Source: Methylotenera versatilis 301
Lineage (GTDB): Bacteria; Pseudomonadota; Gammaproteobacteria; Burkholderiales; Methylophilaceae
NCBI RefSeq assembly: GCF_000093025.1
Contig: NC_014207.1
Coordinates: 992,001 to 1,056,000 of the forward strand
Direction of reading: 5' to 3'
Length of the DNA: 64,000 bases
Part shown: positions 56,035 to 64,000 of the stretch, piece after piece
How positions within the stretch are numbered: the first letter of the stretch is position 1
Layout: the number at the start of each line of letters is the position of its first letter
The notes under the pieces: generated by a model
The model's database searches: none
What the model was told of the DNA's origin: nothing
The model's input: only the letters and a program-made list of their open reading frames with translations
Program-made: the position numbers and the translations under genes

Positions 56035-57489
56035 ATGTTACCTACCGTTGTTCTGGTTGGTCGACCCAATGTCGGCAAATCCACTTTATTTAATCGACTG
56101 ACTAAAAGTCGTGACGCATTAGTTGCGGACTTGCCAGGGCTAACTCGCGACCGTCACTATGGTCGTGGCATAGGTGCGAGTCAGCCGTATTTAGTGGTAG
56201 ATACTGGTGGTTTCGAGCCGAATACAGATAGTGGCATTCTTAAAGCCATGGCGGTTCAAACCTTATTGGCGATTGATGAAGCCGATGTGATTATCTTTTT
56301 GGTGGATGGTCGCCAAGGCGCAACACCGCAAGATATGGAAATTGCTAATCGCTTACGCAGAAGCAAATGTCCAGTATTGCTCGCAGTAAATAAAACTGAG
56401 GGTATGAACAAAGCGGTTGTTAGCGCGGAGTTCCACGAGTTAGGTTTGGGTGACCCATTGTCAATTTCATCTGCGCATGGCGAAGGTGTGAAAGATATTA
56501 TCGACTTGGCGCTAGAAAGCTTTCATGAAGTTGAAGAAGAGCCAGAGTTAGACCAAACAGGCGATAGAATACCTAAAGTCGCGATTGTTGGCCGTCCTAA
56601 CGTAGGTAAATCTACACTTGTAAATGCCTTACTTGGTGAAGAGCGTGTGATTGCGTTTGATGAGCCCGGTACAACGCGTGATTCTATCTCAATCGATTTA
56701 GAAAAAAACGGTAAACATTACACGCTGATAGACACTGCAGGTGTGCGTAAGCGCGGTCGCGTACTTGAGGCCATTGAAAAATTCTCTGTTATTAAAACTA
56801 TACAATCTATTGAAGAAGCCAATGTGGTGATTTTGGTAGTAGATGCGCAAGAGGGCATTACTGAGCAAGATGCGCATGTTGCAGCCTATATCTTAGATGC
56901 TGGTCGCGCACTGGTTGTGGCTATCAACAAATGGGATGGATTGAAAGAAGAAGAGCGGGATTGGGTTAAGCGTGAAATTGACCGTAAATTGATGTTTTTA
57001 GACTTTGCAGAGTTTCATTATATTTCTGCGTTGCGCAAAAAAGGCCTGCCAGAGTTATTTAAATCAGTCGATATTGCCTTTAAAGCGGCATTTGCTAAAC
57101 TTGCTACGCCTCAACTTACACGTGTGCTAATCGATGCGCTACAGCAGCATCAACCACCGATTAGTAAAGGTATTCGACCAAAGCTGCGCTATGCGCATCA
57201 AGGCGGAAGCAATCCGCCTATCGTGGTGATTCACGGCAATCACGTGGATGGTGTAAAAGATGCCTATACAAGATTTTTAGAAAAAACTTTCCGCAGAACC
57301 TTCCAGCTTTCAGGCACGCCCTTACGTGTGCAATATAAACAGGGCGCTAACCCGTTTGCAGAAGATGAAGATAAACGTAAACCTGGGGAAGGTATTGTGA
57401 GTATGCGTCGCCGTAAAACTGCGCATCGCGCTGAATTAAAAGCGAAAAAGGAAGTGGAAGATAAAGATAGAAGCGCTAAAAAAAGATAG
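56035..57489 (+). CDS. der: Ribosome biogenesis GTPase Der (EngA)
   Basis: Double-GTPase factor for 50S assembly. Two G1 motifs ([12 protein letters not shown] near 8 and [12 protein letters not shown] near 187), DTGGF and DTAGV for G3, NKTE and NKWD for G4, then a KH-like C-terminal domain. 484 residues with a basic Lys/Arg-rich tail. Last gene of the conserved block. Confidence 0.96.
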   Translation: MLPTVVLVGRPNVGKSTLFNRLTKSRDALVADLPGLTRDRHYGRGIGASQPYLVVDTGGFEPNTDSGILKAMAVQTLLAIDEADVIIFLVDGRQGATPQDMEIANRLRRSKCPVLLAVNKTEGMNKAVVSAEFHELGLGDPLSISSAHGEGVKDIIDLALESFHEVEEEPELDQTGDRIPKVAIVGRPNVGKSTLVNALLGEERVIAFDEPGTTRDSISIDLEKNGKHYTLIDTAGVRKRGRVLEAIEKFSVIKTIQSIEEANVVILVVDAQEGITEQDAHVAAYILDAGRALVVAINKWDGLKEEERDWVKREIDRKLMFLDFAEFHYISALRKKGLPELFKSVDIAFKAAFAKLATPQLTRVLIDALQQHQPPISKGIRPKLRYAHQGGSNPPIVVIHGNHVDGVKDAYTRFLEKTFRRTFQLSGTPLRVQYKQGANPFAEDEDKRKPGEGIVSMRRRKTAHRAELKAKKEVEDKDRSAKKR

Positions 57490-57749
57490 TCAGATTTGTT
57501 GATTTTTATCATTACACTAATTATTTAGCATTTAAACCGCAATAAAAAGCAAAATGAACACAGGCTTGGCCAACTCGGCTTATGTTCACTAACATCAAAT
57601 ATCAAGTCAATATTTTGCTTCTCAACATTAAAACAGTCGCTACTAAAAGTGCGAGTTATTAGCAGTTCTGTACATTAATTTTATTTACGATACACTACTT
57701 CTTATAGAGTTTAGAAGCTGATTTTTACTGTAATTTAGGAGAATATAAA

Positions 57750-58211
57750 ATGGCCACAGATCACGACGTTTCAACCCCAGTCACCAAAGCGTTAAACACG
57801 ATTTTAGAGTTAGAGCTCGCTGGCGTTGTGCGCTATACGCATTATGCATTAATGGTGTTTGGCTATAACCGTATTCCTATTGTTTCTTGGCTGCGCAGTC
57901 AAGCTGCAGAGTCTCTAACCCATGCTGATAAGGCTGGCGAATTAATCACGCATTTGGGCGCTCACCCATCGCTTTCTATTGGACCATTACTAGAAACACA
58001 TAACCATGATATCGGCGATATTCTGCGCGAATCGCTAGCGCACGAAACCGTTTCACTGAATGCTTATAAGGCTTTATTGAAACTTGTTGAGGGTGACTCC
58101 GTGATGCTAGAAGAATATGCACGTGAGATGATTTACCAAGAAGAGTTGCATCTAGGCGAAGTCGATAAAATGCTAAGAAAACCAGGAGAAATTGCTAAAT
58201 TTCAAGGTTGA
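57750..58211 (+). CDS. Bacterioferritin-like ferroxidase
   Basis: 153-residue four-helix ferritin-like protein, iron storage or detoxification. First helix ELELAGVVRYTHYALM, second QAAESLTHADKAGELI, fourth EEYAREMIYQEELHLGEV. The fourth helix keeps ExxH, but the second shows ExxxH rather than the Bfr ExMxH, and the haem-binding Met is not seen. So it belongs to a Bfr-like group rather than classical Bfr. AGGAGA precedes the ATG. The 260-bp upstream region has only an imperfect hairpin (57553-57597). Confidence 0.85.
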   Translation: MATDHDVSTPVTKALNTILELELAGVVRYTHYALMVFGYNRIPIVSWLRSQAAESLTHADKAGELITHLGAHPSLSIGPLLETHNHDIGDILRESLAHETVSLNAYKALLKLVEGDSVMLEEYAREMIYQEELHLGEVDKMLRKPGEIAKFQG

Positions 58212-58224
58212 GTTTAACTATGGC

Positions 58225-58557
58225 TCAAAGGTTGGGATGATTCTCTAAAGACTTGTTCTCAACTGGAAGTTCATAAGGGTCTGCTACGTATGCAGGCCCT
58301 TTCATCACAATCACCACTACGCATCCAATCGCTACAGTGCCTATAAAGAACCAAAGGCTAAATAGCACGCCTAGGCACTGATAAATGATTTTTAGCTGCT
58401 CTGCATTTAACGCATCATTGAATAAATACAGTTTTAGTATAATTGCACATGGAATAAATGTGCTTATCAAAAATATTCGTGGTATTTTTTTAAGCAAAGT
58501 CCACTCTAGGCCAGAAGGCGATTGAGTGAATCCAGGTAGTTTATTAAAATATCCCAT
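58225..58557 (-). CDS. Small membrane protein of unknown function
   Basis: 110 residues. Two predicted transmembrane helices (about 27-47 and 62-84), with a cytoplasmic Pro/Glu-rich end. No family recognised. Same strand as bamD, 42 bp downstream of it, so possibly co-transcribed. Convergent with the bacterioferritin-like gene (13 bp). Confidence 0.7.
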   Translation of the reverse strand: MGYFNKLPGFTQSPSGLEWTLLKKIPRIFLISTFIPCAIILKLYLFNDALNAEQLKIIYQCLGVLFSLWFFIGTVAIGCVVVIVMKGPAYVADPYELPVENKSLENHPNL

Positions 58558-58599
58558 GCTGGTTTGTCGCGAAAAATCTAAATACGTTCATTTAGATCA

Positions 58600-59409
58600 C
58601 TATTTTGTGTAGAGACTTTCCCAAAACTTCCACCAAACGCGTTCGTCAGCAGGGGCGCCATTGCCTAGTAGCGCACTATTTGGGTAGTTTGTTTCTAGAA
58701 TACGCACAGTATCTTTTTTAAGGTCATCTAAGCCCATTAAATCGTAAGCACTAATCATGGTAACCAATGCTTGCTCAACGCCAGGCGTTTGTGGGTAGTA
58801 CTCCAGCACGTATTTGCAACGATTAATAGCGGCTAAATAAGCTTGGCGCTTCATGTAGTAATTAGCTACATCTAATTCATGGTCTGATAAGCTATTTGCC
58901 AAATAAACCATGCGCTGTGTAGCATCTTTTGCATATTTACTGTTCGGGTAACGAGTGACTAAATCTTTGAATGTCACAAACGAATCACGTAGTGAGCGCG
59001 GATCGCGATCACTAATTTGTTGTTTTGTTAGTTTTTCAATGACGCCACGCTCGTTAAATACGGCTAAGCCTTTTAGATAATAGGCGTAATCAACGTTAGG
59101 GTGATTGGGGTGTAGTTTGATAAAACGGTCGGCCGCTGCAACACATAAAACTGGGTCTTGTTTTTTAAAGTGAGCATAGGCCGTTTCAAGCTGGGCTTGA
59201 GCTGCAAAGCGTCCATTAGGGTAACGAGACTCTAGCTTGCCAAAATAAACAATGGCTTTATCATAGTCTTTATCACGCATTTTTTCTGAACCCATTTGAT
59301 AAATGCGTTCCGCTGTTAAGCCTTTGGTATCATCCAATTCTGTAGGTGCACCAAATATAGCGCAACCATTCATTAACAAGGCGAACATTAAAATTAAGAT
59401 ATACTTCAT
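58600..59409 (-). CDS. bamD: Outer-membrane assembly lipoprotein BamD
   Basis: Essential Bam complex lipoprotein with five TPR units. N-terminal signal with Cys in LLMNGCAIFG (residue 16); YQMGSEKMRDKDYDKAIVYF and SRYPNGRFAAQAQLE are typical. 269 residues. Divergent from rluD, 40 bp between starts, as in many proteobacteria. Confidence 0.95.
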   Translation of the reverse strand: MKYILILMFALLMNGCAIFGAPTELDDTKGLTAERIYQMGSEKMRDKDYDKAIVYFGKLESRYPNGRFAAQAQLETAYAHFKKQDPVLCVAAADRFIKLHPNHPNVDYAYYLKGLAVFNERGVIEKLTKQQISDRDPRSLRDSFVTFKDLVTRYPNSKYAKDATQRMVYLANSLSDHELDVANYYMKRQAYLAAINRCKYVLEYYPQTPGVEQALVTMISAYDLMGLDDLKKDTVRILETNYPNSALLGNGAPADERVWWKFWESLYTK

Positions 59410-59449
59410 GCCGAAACCTACTTTAAGAAATTAGTAATAATTATAACCG

Positions 59450-60541
59450 ATGACAGACGCTACTCCACAACCACTTAATAATACTCTTACGCTGACTATT
59501 TCAAATGATTTAGGCGGGTTACGCTTAGATGTTGCATTGCAACGCATGCTACCCGAACACTCACGTTCACGCTTACAAACTTGGATTAAAGAAGGTTTAG
59601 TCACTGTAGACAAATTGCCTAGCACTTCCAAAACCAAAGTTTGGGGGGGCGAACAGGTTGTTGTGCAGGTACAGGCTAAGCCAGAAAACTACGCTTATGT
59701 CGCAGAAGACATTCCGCTTGATATTGTATTTGAAGATGATCATATCATTATCATTAATAAACCTGCGGGCATGGTAGTGCATCCTGCGGCGGGGAATTGG
59801 AGTGGTACGCTGCTCAACGCGTTGTTATTTCATGCGCCAGAATTAAAAGATGTACCACGTGCCGGCATTGTTCATAGACTAGACAAAGACACTAGCGGTA
59901 TATTAGTTGTGGCAAAAACCTTAGCAGCCCAAACTAATTTAGTGCGCCAGTTACAGGCAAGAACCGTTAAACGTGAGTATCGCGCGATTGTATGGGGCCA
60001 GTTGTGGCGTAATGGCGTGGTAGATCAGGCGATTGGCCGCGACCCACGTTCACGTACTAAAATGGCGCTTAACCGCATGGGTAAACCTGCCATTACGCGT
60101 TATGAAATATTAGAGCGCTTTTCAGTGCAAACTTATTTGCGTTGTAATCTTGAAACGGGGCGCACCCATCAAATTCGTGTACATATGCAGTCTTTAAAAG
60201 CGCCTATCGTCGGCGACCCTGTGTATGGTTTCCGCGGCATTATTCCTATTCGTGTGATGACGCAAACTTTACGTGATGAAGTTAGTCAATTCAACAGGCA
60301 GGCATTACATGCCATTAAGCTTGGTTTAATGCACCCAGCGACCAATGAGTTTATGGAGTGGCAGATTGAGCTGGCAGATGACATGAAAGCCTTGCTGGAA
60401 GCCATGCGCCATGAAGATCCGCGTAATGACGACGAAGAAGAGTTTGAGTTTAGTTCTGAGCCTTATCTTTCTGACGAAGATTATGAGGATGACGAAGACT
60501 TTGATGACGATGATGATTTGGAACTCGAAGACGAGGAGTAA
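59450..60541 (+). CDS. rluD: 23S rRNA pseudouridine synthase RluD
   Basis: Makes pseudouridines 1911, 1915 and 1917 in helix 69. S4 domain at the N-terminus, catalytic Asp in HRLDKDTSGILVVAKT, GRTHQIRVHM. 363 residues: about 35-40 longer than the usual enzyme, owing to a very acidic C-terminal tail (from about residue 325) with runs of Asp and Glu. pgeF follows after 5 bp. Confidence 0.94.
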   Translation: MTDATPQPLNNTLTLTISNDLGGLRLDVALQRMLPEHSRSRLQTWIKEGLVTVDKLPSTSKTKVWGGEQVVVQVQAKPENYAYVAEDIPLDIVFEDDHIIIINKPAGMVVHPAAGNWSGTLLNALLFHAPELKDVPRAGIVHRLDKDTSGILVVAKTLAAQTNLVRQLQARTVKREYRAIVWGQLWRNGVVDQAIGRDPRSRTKMALNRMGKPAITRYEILERFSVQTYLRCNLETGRTHQIRVHMQSLKAPIVGDPVYGFRGIIPIRVMTQTLRDEVSQFNRQALHAIKLGLMHPATNEFMEWQIELADDMKALLEAMRHEDPRNDDEEEFEFSSEPYLSDEDYEDDEDFDDDDDLELEDEE

Positions 60542-60546
60542 ATACC

Positions 60547-61302
60547 ATGTCTGATTTACAGTTTATTATTCCAAATTGGCCAGCACCTAACAATGTAAAA
60601 GCGCTGCAAACCACGCGCAATGGTGGTGTGAGCCAGACGCCCTATGCTAGCTTGAATTTTGGTGCACACGTCAATGATGATGGGATTGCTGTTGCCAAAA
60701 ATCGTCAGCTATTAAGCCCTTATTTACCAAGTGAGCCTGTGTGGGTCAATCAAGTACACGGCGTTGAGGTAATAGATGCAGCGCAAAGCACTTGCTTGCA
60801 AGATGCTGATGCTTCTTTTACCACTCAGGCTAATGTGGTTTGCGTGACGATGACGGCAGATTGTTTGCCAGTGTTGCTTTGTGACAAAGCCGGCACAGTG
60901 GTCGCTGCTGTGCATGCTGGTTGGCGTGGTTTGTGTGATGGTGCTATTGAGGCGACCGTAAATAAATTACCTGTTGAAAGAAGCGAGATTTTAGCTTGGC
61001 TTGGTCCTGCAATTGGCCCTGATGCTTTTGAAGTGGGTGATGAAGTGCGTCAGCAGTTTATGCAACATGATAGTCAGGCAGAGCTGGCATTCAAGGCGAA
61101 TGCCAGCAAATGGCTTTGCAATATGTATTTAATCGCTCAACAACGCTTAAATAAACTAGGCGTTACGCAAGTTTACGGTGGCGGCGACCATGAAAATTCT
61201 AGTGATAATTTCTGCACCTATACCGATGAAGCACGCTTTTTTTCATTCAGGCGCGATAACGTCACAGGGCGCATGGCTAGTTTGATTTGGCTGGCTAATT
61301 AG
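60547..61302 (+). CDS. pgeF: Peptidoglycan editing factor PgeF (YfiH, laccase domain)
   Basis: Purine nucleoside/peptidoglycan-editing Cu/Zn protein. Metal ligands: VNQVHGVEV, CVTMTADCLPVLL, HAGWRGL. 251 residues. GGAG eight bases before the ATG, inside the rluD stop region. Standard partner of rluD. Confidence 0.94.
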   Translation: MSDLQFIIPNWPAPNNVKALQTTRNGGVSQTPYASLNFGAHVNDDGIAVAKNRQLLSPYLPSEPVWVNQVHGVEVIDAAQSTCLQDADASFTTQANVVCVTMTADCLPVLLCDKAGTVVAAVHAGWRGLCDGAIEATVNKLPVERSEILAWLGPAIGPDAFEVGDEVRQQFMQHDSQAELAFKANASKWLCNMYLIAQQRLNKLGVTQVYGGGDHENSSDNFCTYTDEARFFSFRRDNVTGRMASLIWLAN

Positions 61303-61321
61303 CAGCTAGTAATTCAGTTGC

Positions 61322-62107
61322 TTACTGGTAAATCACGCTACGCATACTTAAAGCACCTAGATCATAGCTCTCAGTAAGAAACTGCATGGTGTCGTTAGCA
61401 TGCCTTATTGCAGCAATGTATAACAATGGCAAGTAATGCTCATCAGTTGGCACCGCAAGTTTTGCTGAATCGCCAGCGCGAGAGATGTCTAATAATGCGG
61501 CTTCATCTTCTGATTCCAACGCTTTTTTAATGTAATTATCAAAGCTAATTGTCCATTCAGAGGTTTTGCCTTGCATGTTGAGCTTGCCTAAATTATGTAC
61601 GATGTTGCCGCTACCTATTATCATCACCCCTTGTTCACGTAGGCTTGCTAACTGCTTAGCTAACTTAAAATGCTCGGCAAAGTCTAAATTTACATCTAAA
61701 CTAAGCTGAAAAACGGGTACATCAGCCATAGGGAAAAGCGACTGTAGAACTGTCCAAGCGCCATGGTCTAAGCCCCAGTCTAAGGTGCTTGTTACTTTAT
61801 TGTCGGGAAATAAATCGCATACCATTTTTGCGTATTTGGGTGAGCCTGGGGCAGGATATTGCTGAGCGAATAACTCTGCAGGAAATCCGCCAAAATCGTG
61901 TATGGTTTGCGGCTTTTCTACTGCACAAACTTGTGTGCCACGCGTTTGCCAATGCGCAGATATAAGTAATATCGCATTTGGTTTGGGCAAACTCTGACCC
62001 AAAACCAGCCAAGCATCACGGTATGGGTTGTCTGTGATCGCATTCATTGGATTGCCGTGCCCGATAAAGATGGCTGGCATTCGCGTGATATTTTCTTGGT
62101 TTTTCAT
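61322..62107 (-). CDS. ygiD: Class III extradiol ring-cleavage dioxygenase, YgiD type
   Basis: Zinc-containing 4,5-DOPA-extradiol-dioxygenase-like enzyme. Metal ligands: GHGNPMNA, ISAHWQTRG and TDEHYLPLLY. 261 residues. Physiological substrate unknown. Convergent with pgeF, with 19 bp between stops. Confidence 0.9.
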   Translation of the reverse strand: MKNQENITRMPAIFIGHGNPMNAITDNPYRDAWLVLGQSLPKPNAILLISAHWQTRGTQVCAVEKPQTIHDFGGFPAELFAQQYPAPGSPKYAKMVCDLFPDNKVTSTLDWGLDHGAWTVLQSLFPMADVPVFQLSLDVNLDFAEHFKLAKQLASLREQGVMIIGSGNIVHNLGKLNMQGKTSEWTISFDNYIKKALESEDEAALLDISRAGDSAKLAVPTDEHYLPLLYIAAIRHANDTMQFLTESYDLGALSMRSVIYQ

Positions 62108-62264
62108 TATGTAAGCTTAATCGTTCTAATAGATTGATATATCGCATTATGTTGGGATGATTACGGTTTTAACAAGCAATCAAACACGACTAAGACTTTG
62201 CTTGAATATATTCAGTATAATGCTGACTTCGTCAGTTTGTTAAAAACACCTTATTTGAAACTCT

Positions 62265-63170
62265 ATGTTAAACCTAGCCATCAATTCTGCACCATTATCT
62301 GTACTTAGTTGGATTGTCTTATCTAGCTTATTGGGTGGAGTGTTGAGTGTTTGCTTGGCTGCATTGTTCGCGCTTAACGTGCGTACCTCATGGGTACCCA
62401 TGCTGGTGAGCTATGCCATCGGGGCTATGTTAGGCGCTGTATTTTTAGAGATTTTGCCGCATGCGTTTAGTATTGCAGGCAGTGTTGAAAAGGTTTCTGC
62501 AACGCTACTATTTGGCTTGCTATTATTTTTTGTATTAGAAAAACTAGTCATCTGGCGTCATTGTCACGGCGATCATTGTGAAGTACATGCGGTACATACC
62601 GAAGAAAACTGCCCCGTCACTCACCCGGAAAAAGAAGGTGGTGCTAAATATCGCGCAGTCACCGCGCAGCAGCCAACTATATTGTTAAGCGACGCGCATA
62701 GCCATGCTCATACACATGATGGCGGCCGTAGTGGCTTGATGATTATGATAGGCGACACCTTTCATAACTTTATTGATGGTATTTTGATTGCGGCAGCATT
62801 TACGGCAGATATAAAATTAGGTTTAGTCACTGCATTAGCGATTATTGCGCATGAAATTCCGCAAGAAGTCGGCGATTTTTTAATCTTGCTGCATTCAGGA
62901 TATACGAAGAAACAGGCCTTAATTTTTAACTTGGTTTCAAGTGTCGCGACGATGGTCGGTGGTTTGATGGCTTATTATGCGCTGCAATATGTGCAAAGCT
63001 GGATACCTGTTATTTTAGGCTTGGCGGCATCTAGCTTGCTTTATGTCGCTGTGGCAGATTTGATTCCAGGTTTGCATAAACGCACCGAATTAAAAGCGAC
63101 GATCGCGCAAGTATTACTCATCTCGATTGGTGTCAGCACCATCTTGGTTGCTCACTTCTTCCTCGAGTAA
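62265..63170 (+). CDS. ZIP-family metal transporter
   Basis: Eight-helix divalent-metal transporter. His-rich cytoplasmic loop between helices 3 and 4 (HCHGDHCEVHAVH and HSHAHTHDGG), metal site HNFIDGILIA and HEIPQEVGDF. 301 residues. Zn is the likely substrate, Fe or Mn not excluded. Overlaps the end of the convergent small membrane gene by 57 bp. Confidence 0.93.
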   Translation: MLNLAINSAPLSVLSWIVLSSLLGGVLSVCLAALFALNVRTSWVPMLVSYAIGAMLGAVFLEILPHAFSIAGSVEKVSATLLFGLLLFFVLEKLVIWRHCHGDHCEVHAVHTEENCPVTHPEKEGGAKYRAVTAQQPTILLSDAHSHAHTHDGGRSGLMIMIGDTFHNFIDGILIAAAFTADIKLGLVTALAIIAHEIPQEVGDFLILLHSGYTKKQALIFNLVSSVATMVGGLMAYYALQYVQSWIPVILGLAASSLLYVAVADLIPGLHKRTELKATIAQVLLISIGVSTILVAHFFLE

Positions 63171-63341
63171 AGATTTTTGGTGTTTTTTAAAGCGTCTATG
63201 GTTGACGCCTAATATCCATAACAACAATGCACACGGTGCTAGCCCGTAAAACATAAAGGTGAGTAAGCCGGCTGTAATGGTTTTTTCAGTCGCTGCCATG
63301 AGGACTGTGACGTATAGCCAAGCAATTGCAATAATGTACAT
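63114..63341 (-). CDS. Small membrane protein of a betaproteobacterial family
   Basis: 75 residues. Two predicted helices (3-18 and 24-46), with basic HRRFKKHQ after the second and an acidic end. The pattern MYIIAIAWLYVTVLMA...GLLTFMFYGLAP...LLWILG recurs in small unnamed membrane proteins of betaproteobacteria (from memory). Its 3' end overlaps the ZIP gene by 57 bp. Its start lies eight bases from repeat copy 4. Confidence 0.72.
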   Translation of the reverse strand: MYIIAIAWLYVTVLMAATEKTITAGLLTFMFYGLAPCALLLWILGVNHRRFKKHQKSLLEEEVSNQDGADTNRDE

Positions 63342-63348
63342 AAAAGTT

Positions 63349-63476
63349 TTTAAAAACTAAAACGTCGTCACTATACGTTGTTGCTAAAAAAATTTAAGCA
63401 CTCACATATAAAACATATGCATCGCACTTAAATTTTTTTAGCGCCTAGTCTAGTTTAGACGTTTTAATTTTAGTTT
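63349..63476. repeat. Dispersed hairpin repeat, copy 4 (upstream of rimO)
   Basis: About 128 bp. Outer arms AACTAAAACGTC (63355-63366) and GACGTTTTAATTTTAGTTT (63458-63476); inner arms GCTAAAAAAATTTAAG and CTTAAATTTTTTTAGC pair perfectly. Conserved blocks: GTCACTATACGTTGTTGCT, CATATAAAACATATGCATCG and GCGCCTAGTCTAGTTTAGAC. Lies between the divergent small membrane gene and rimO. Confidence 0.83.
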
Positions 63477-63509
63477 CACCCTATTTAAATTAGAAATGTG
63501 AGTTTTAAA

Positions 63510-64000
63510 ATGAGTTTATCAAATCCAAAAGTTGGCTTCGTCTCTCTCGGATGCCCTAAAGCGGGCTCAGATGCAGAGCGTATTCTCACCCAATTGCGCG
63601 CAGAAGGCTATGAAATTTCAGGTAGCTACGAAGATGCCGATTTAGTTGTGGTCAATACTTGTGGTTTTATTGACAGCGCGGTTGAGGAGTCGCTTGATGC
63701 GATTGGTGAAGCGATTGCTAAAAACGGCAAAGTAATTGTGACTGGCTGCTTAGGCGCGAAAAAGGGCGTAGTCGAAGCTGCGCATCCAAGTGTACTAGCG
63801 GTAACAGGTCCACATGCTTTAGAAGAGGTAATGACAGCTGTACATGCTAACTTGCCAAAATTGCATGAGCCATTTATTGATTTAGTGCCTCCACAAGGCA
63901 TACGGTTAACGCCTAGTCATTATGCTTACCTTAAAATTTCTGAAGGCTGTAACCACCGTTGTAGTTTCTGCATTATTCCGAGCATGCGTGGTGATTTAGT
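63510..64000 (+). CDS. rimO: Ribosomal protein S12 methylthiotransferase RimO, 3' end beyond window
   Basis: Radical SAM enzyme that methylthiolates Asp88 of S12. Visible: N-terminal MTTase domain with cluster cysteines in [19 protein letters not shown] and VTGCLG, then the radical SAM motif CNHRCSFC near residue 147. The reading frame is open to the end of the window. Only about 163 residues are visible; TRAM domain lies outside. Confidence 0.95.
   Translation, partial: MSLSNPKVGFVSLGCPKAGSDAERILTQLRAEGYEISGSYEDADLVVVNTCGFIDSAVEESLDAIGEAIAKNGKVIVTGCLGAKKGVVEAAHPSVLAVTGPHALEEVMTAVHANLPKLHEPFIDLVPPQGIRLTPSHYAYLKISEGCNHRCSFCIIPSMRGDL

Noticed and set aside
1-64000. tRNA, rRNA, CRISPR, riboswitch, prophage
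   Set aside because: I looked in the intergenic regions and saw no cloverleaf, no rRNA-like sequence, no regular repeat-spacer array and no recognisable riboswitch; automatic searches would be needed to be sure.

Overview
The window looks like chromosome of a methylotrophic betaproteobacterium of the Methylophilaceae, most like Methylotenera. The main evidence is a complete fhcBADC set for the tetrahydromethanopterin (H4MPT) C1 pathway, a formaldehyde-activating-enzyme (Fae) paralogue, and housekeeping genes in proteobacterial order (ndk-rlmN-pilW-rodZ-ispG-hisS-yfgM-bamB-der; bamD divergent from rluD-pgeF). The genus is an inference. No rRNA, tRNA, CRISPR array, prophage or transposase gene was seen.

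Layout. 1-9.2 kb: end of a chemoreceptor gene, an orphan ParA ATPase, uup, an OhrR-type regulator with a periplasmic catalase-like peroxidase, rep and small unknown genes. 9.3-14.7 kb: a potassium block (kdpD-like, kdpE, kup) and the GTPase rbgA. 14.9-22.5 kb: a methyltransferase, dihydroxyacetone kinase dhaLK divergent from a NarL-type two-component pair, a lipoprotein, a DMT exporter and a Rieske oxygenase. 22.7-26.5 kb: argD-argF-(small membrane protein)-argG, closed by two terminators. 26.8-34.3 kb: the Fae paralogue followed by cheR-cheD-cheB, cheY-cheZ and a large GGDEF/EAL protein. 34.4-40.3 kb: aldehyde dehydrogenase with DUF779, a cysteine hydrolase, a membrane adenylate cyclase and trhO. 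40.4-45.7 kb: the fhc operon with an inserted flavin-binding (PPOX-like) gene. 46.0-57.5 kb: the conserved ndk-to-der cluster, interrupted by two peptide-type ABC ATPases. 57.7-64 kb: a bacterioferritin-like protein, bamD/rluD/pgeF, an extradiol dioxygenase, a ZIP transporter and the start of rimO.

How the genes fit together. The fhc genes supply the formyltransferase/hydrolase complex that releases formate from formyl-H4MPT; the Fae paralogue is homologous to the enzyme that feeds formaldehyde into that pathway. Its position just before a chemotaxis operon is suggestive. Signalling genes are dense: chemoreceptor, CheRDBYZ, c-di-GMP and cAMP enzymes, and two histidine kinase pairs.

The most unusual structure is a dispersed intergenic repeat of about 120-145 bp, seen four times (8601-8743, 14660-14798, 46435-46554, 63349-63476). 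Each copy is a long imperfect hairpin built from three short conserved blocks separated by two pairs of arms. The arm sequences differ between copies, yet each left arm is complementary to its own right arm. Each copy sits next to a gene end, and three begin within about 10 nt of a start codon.
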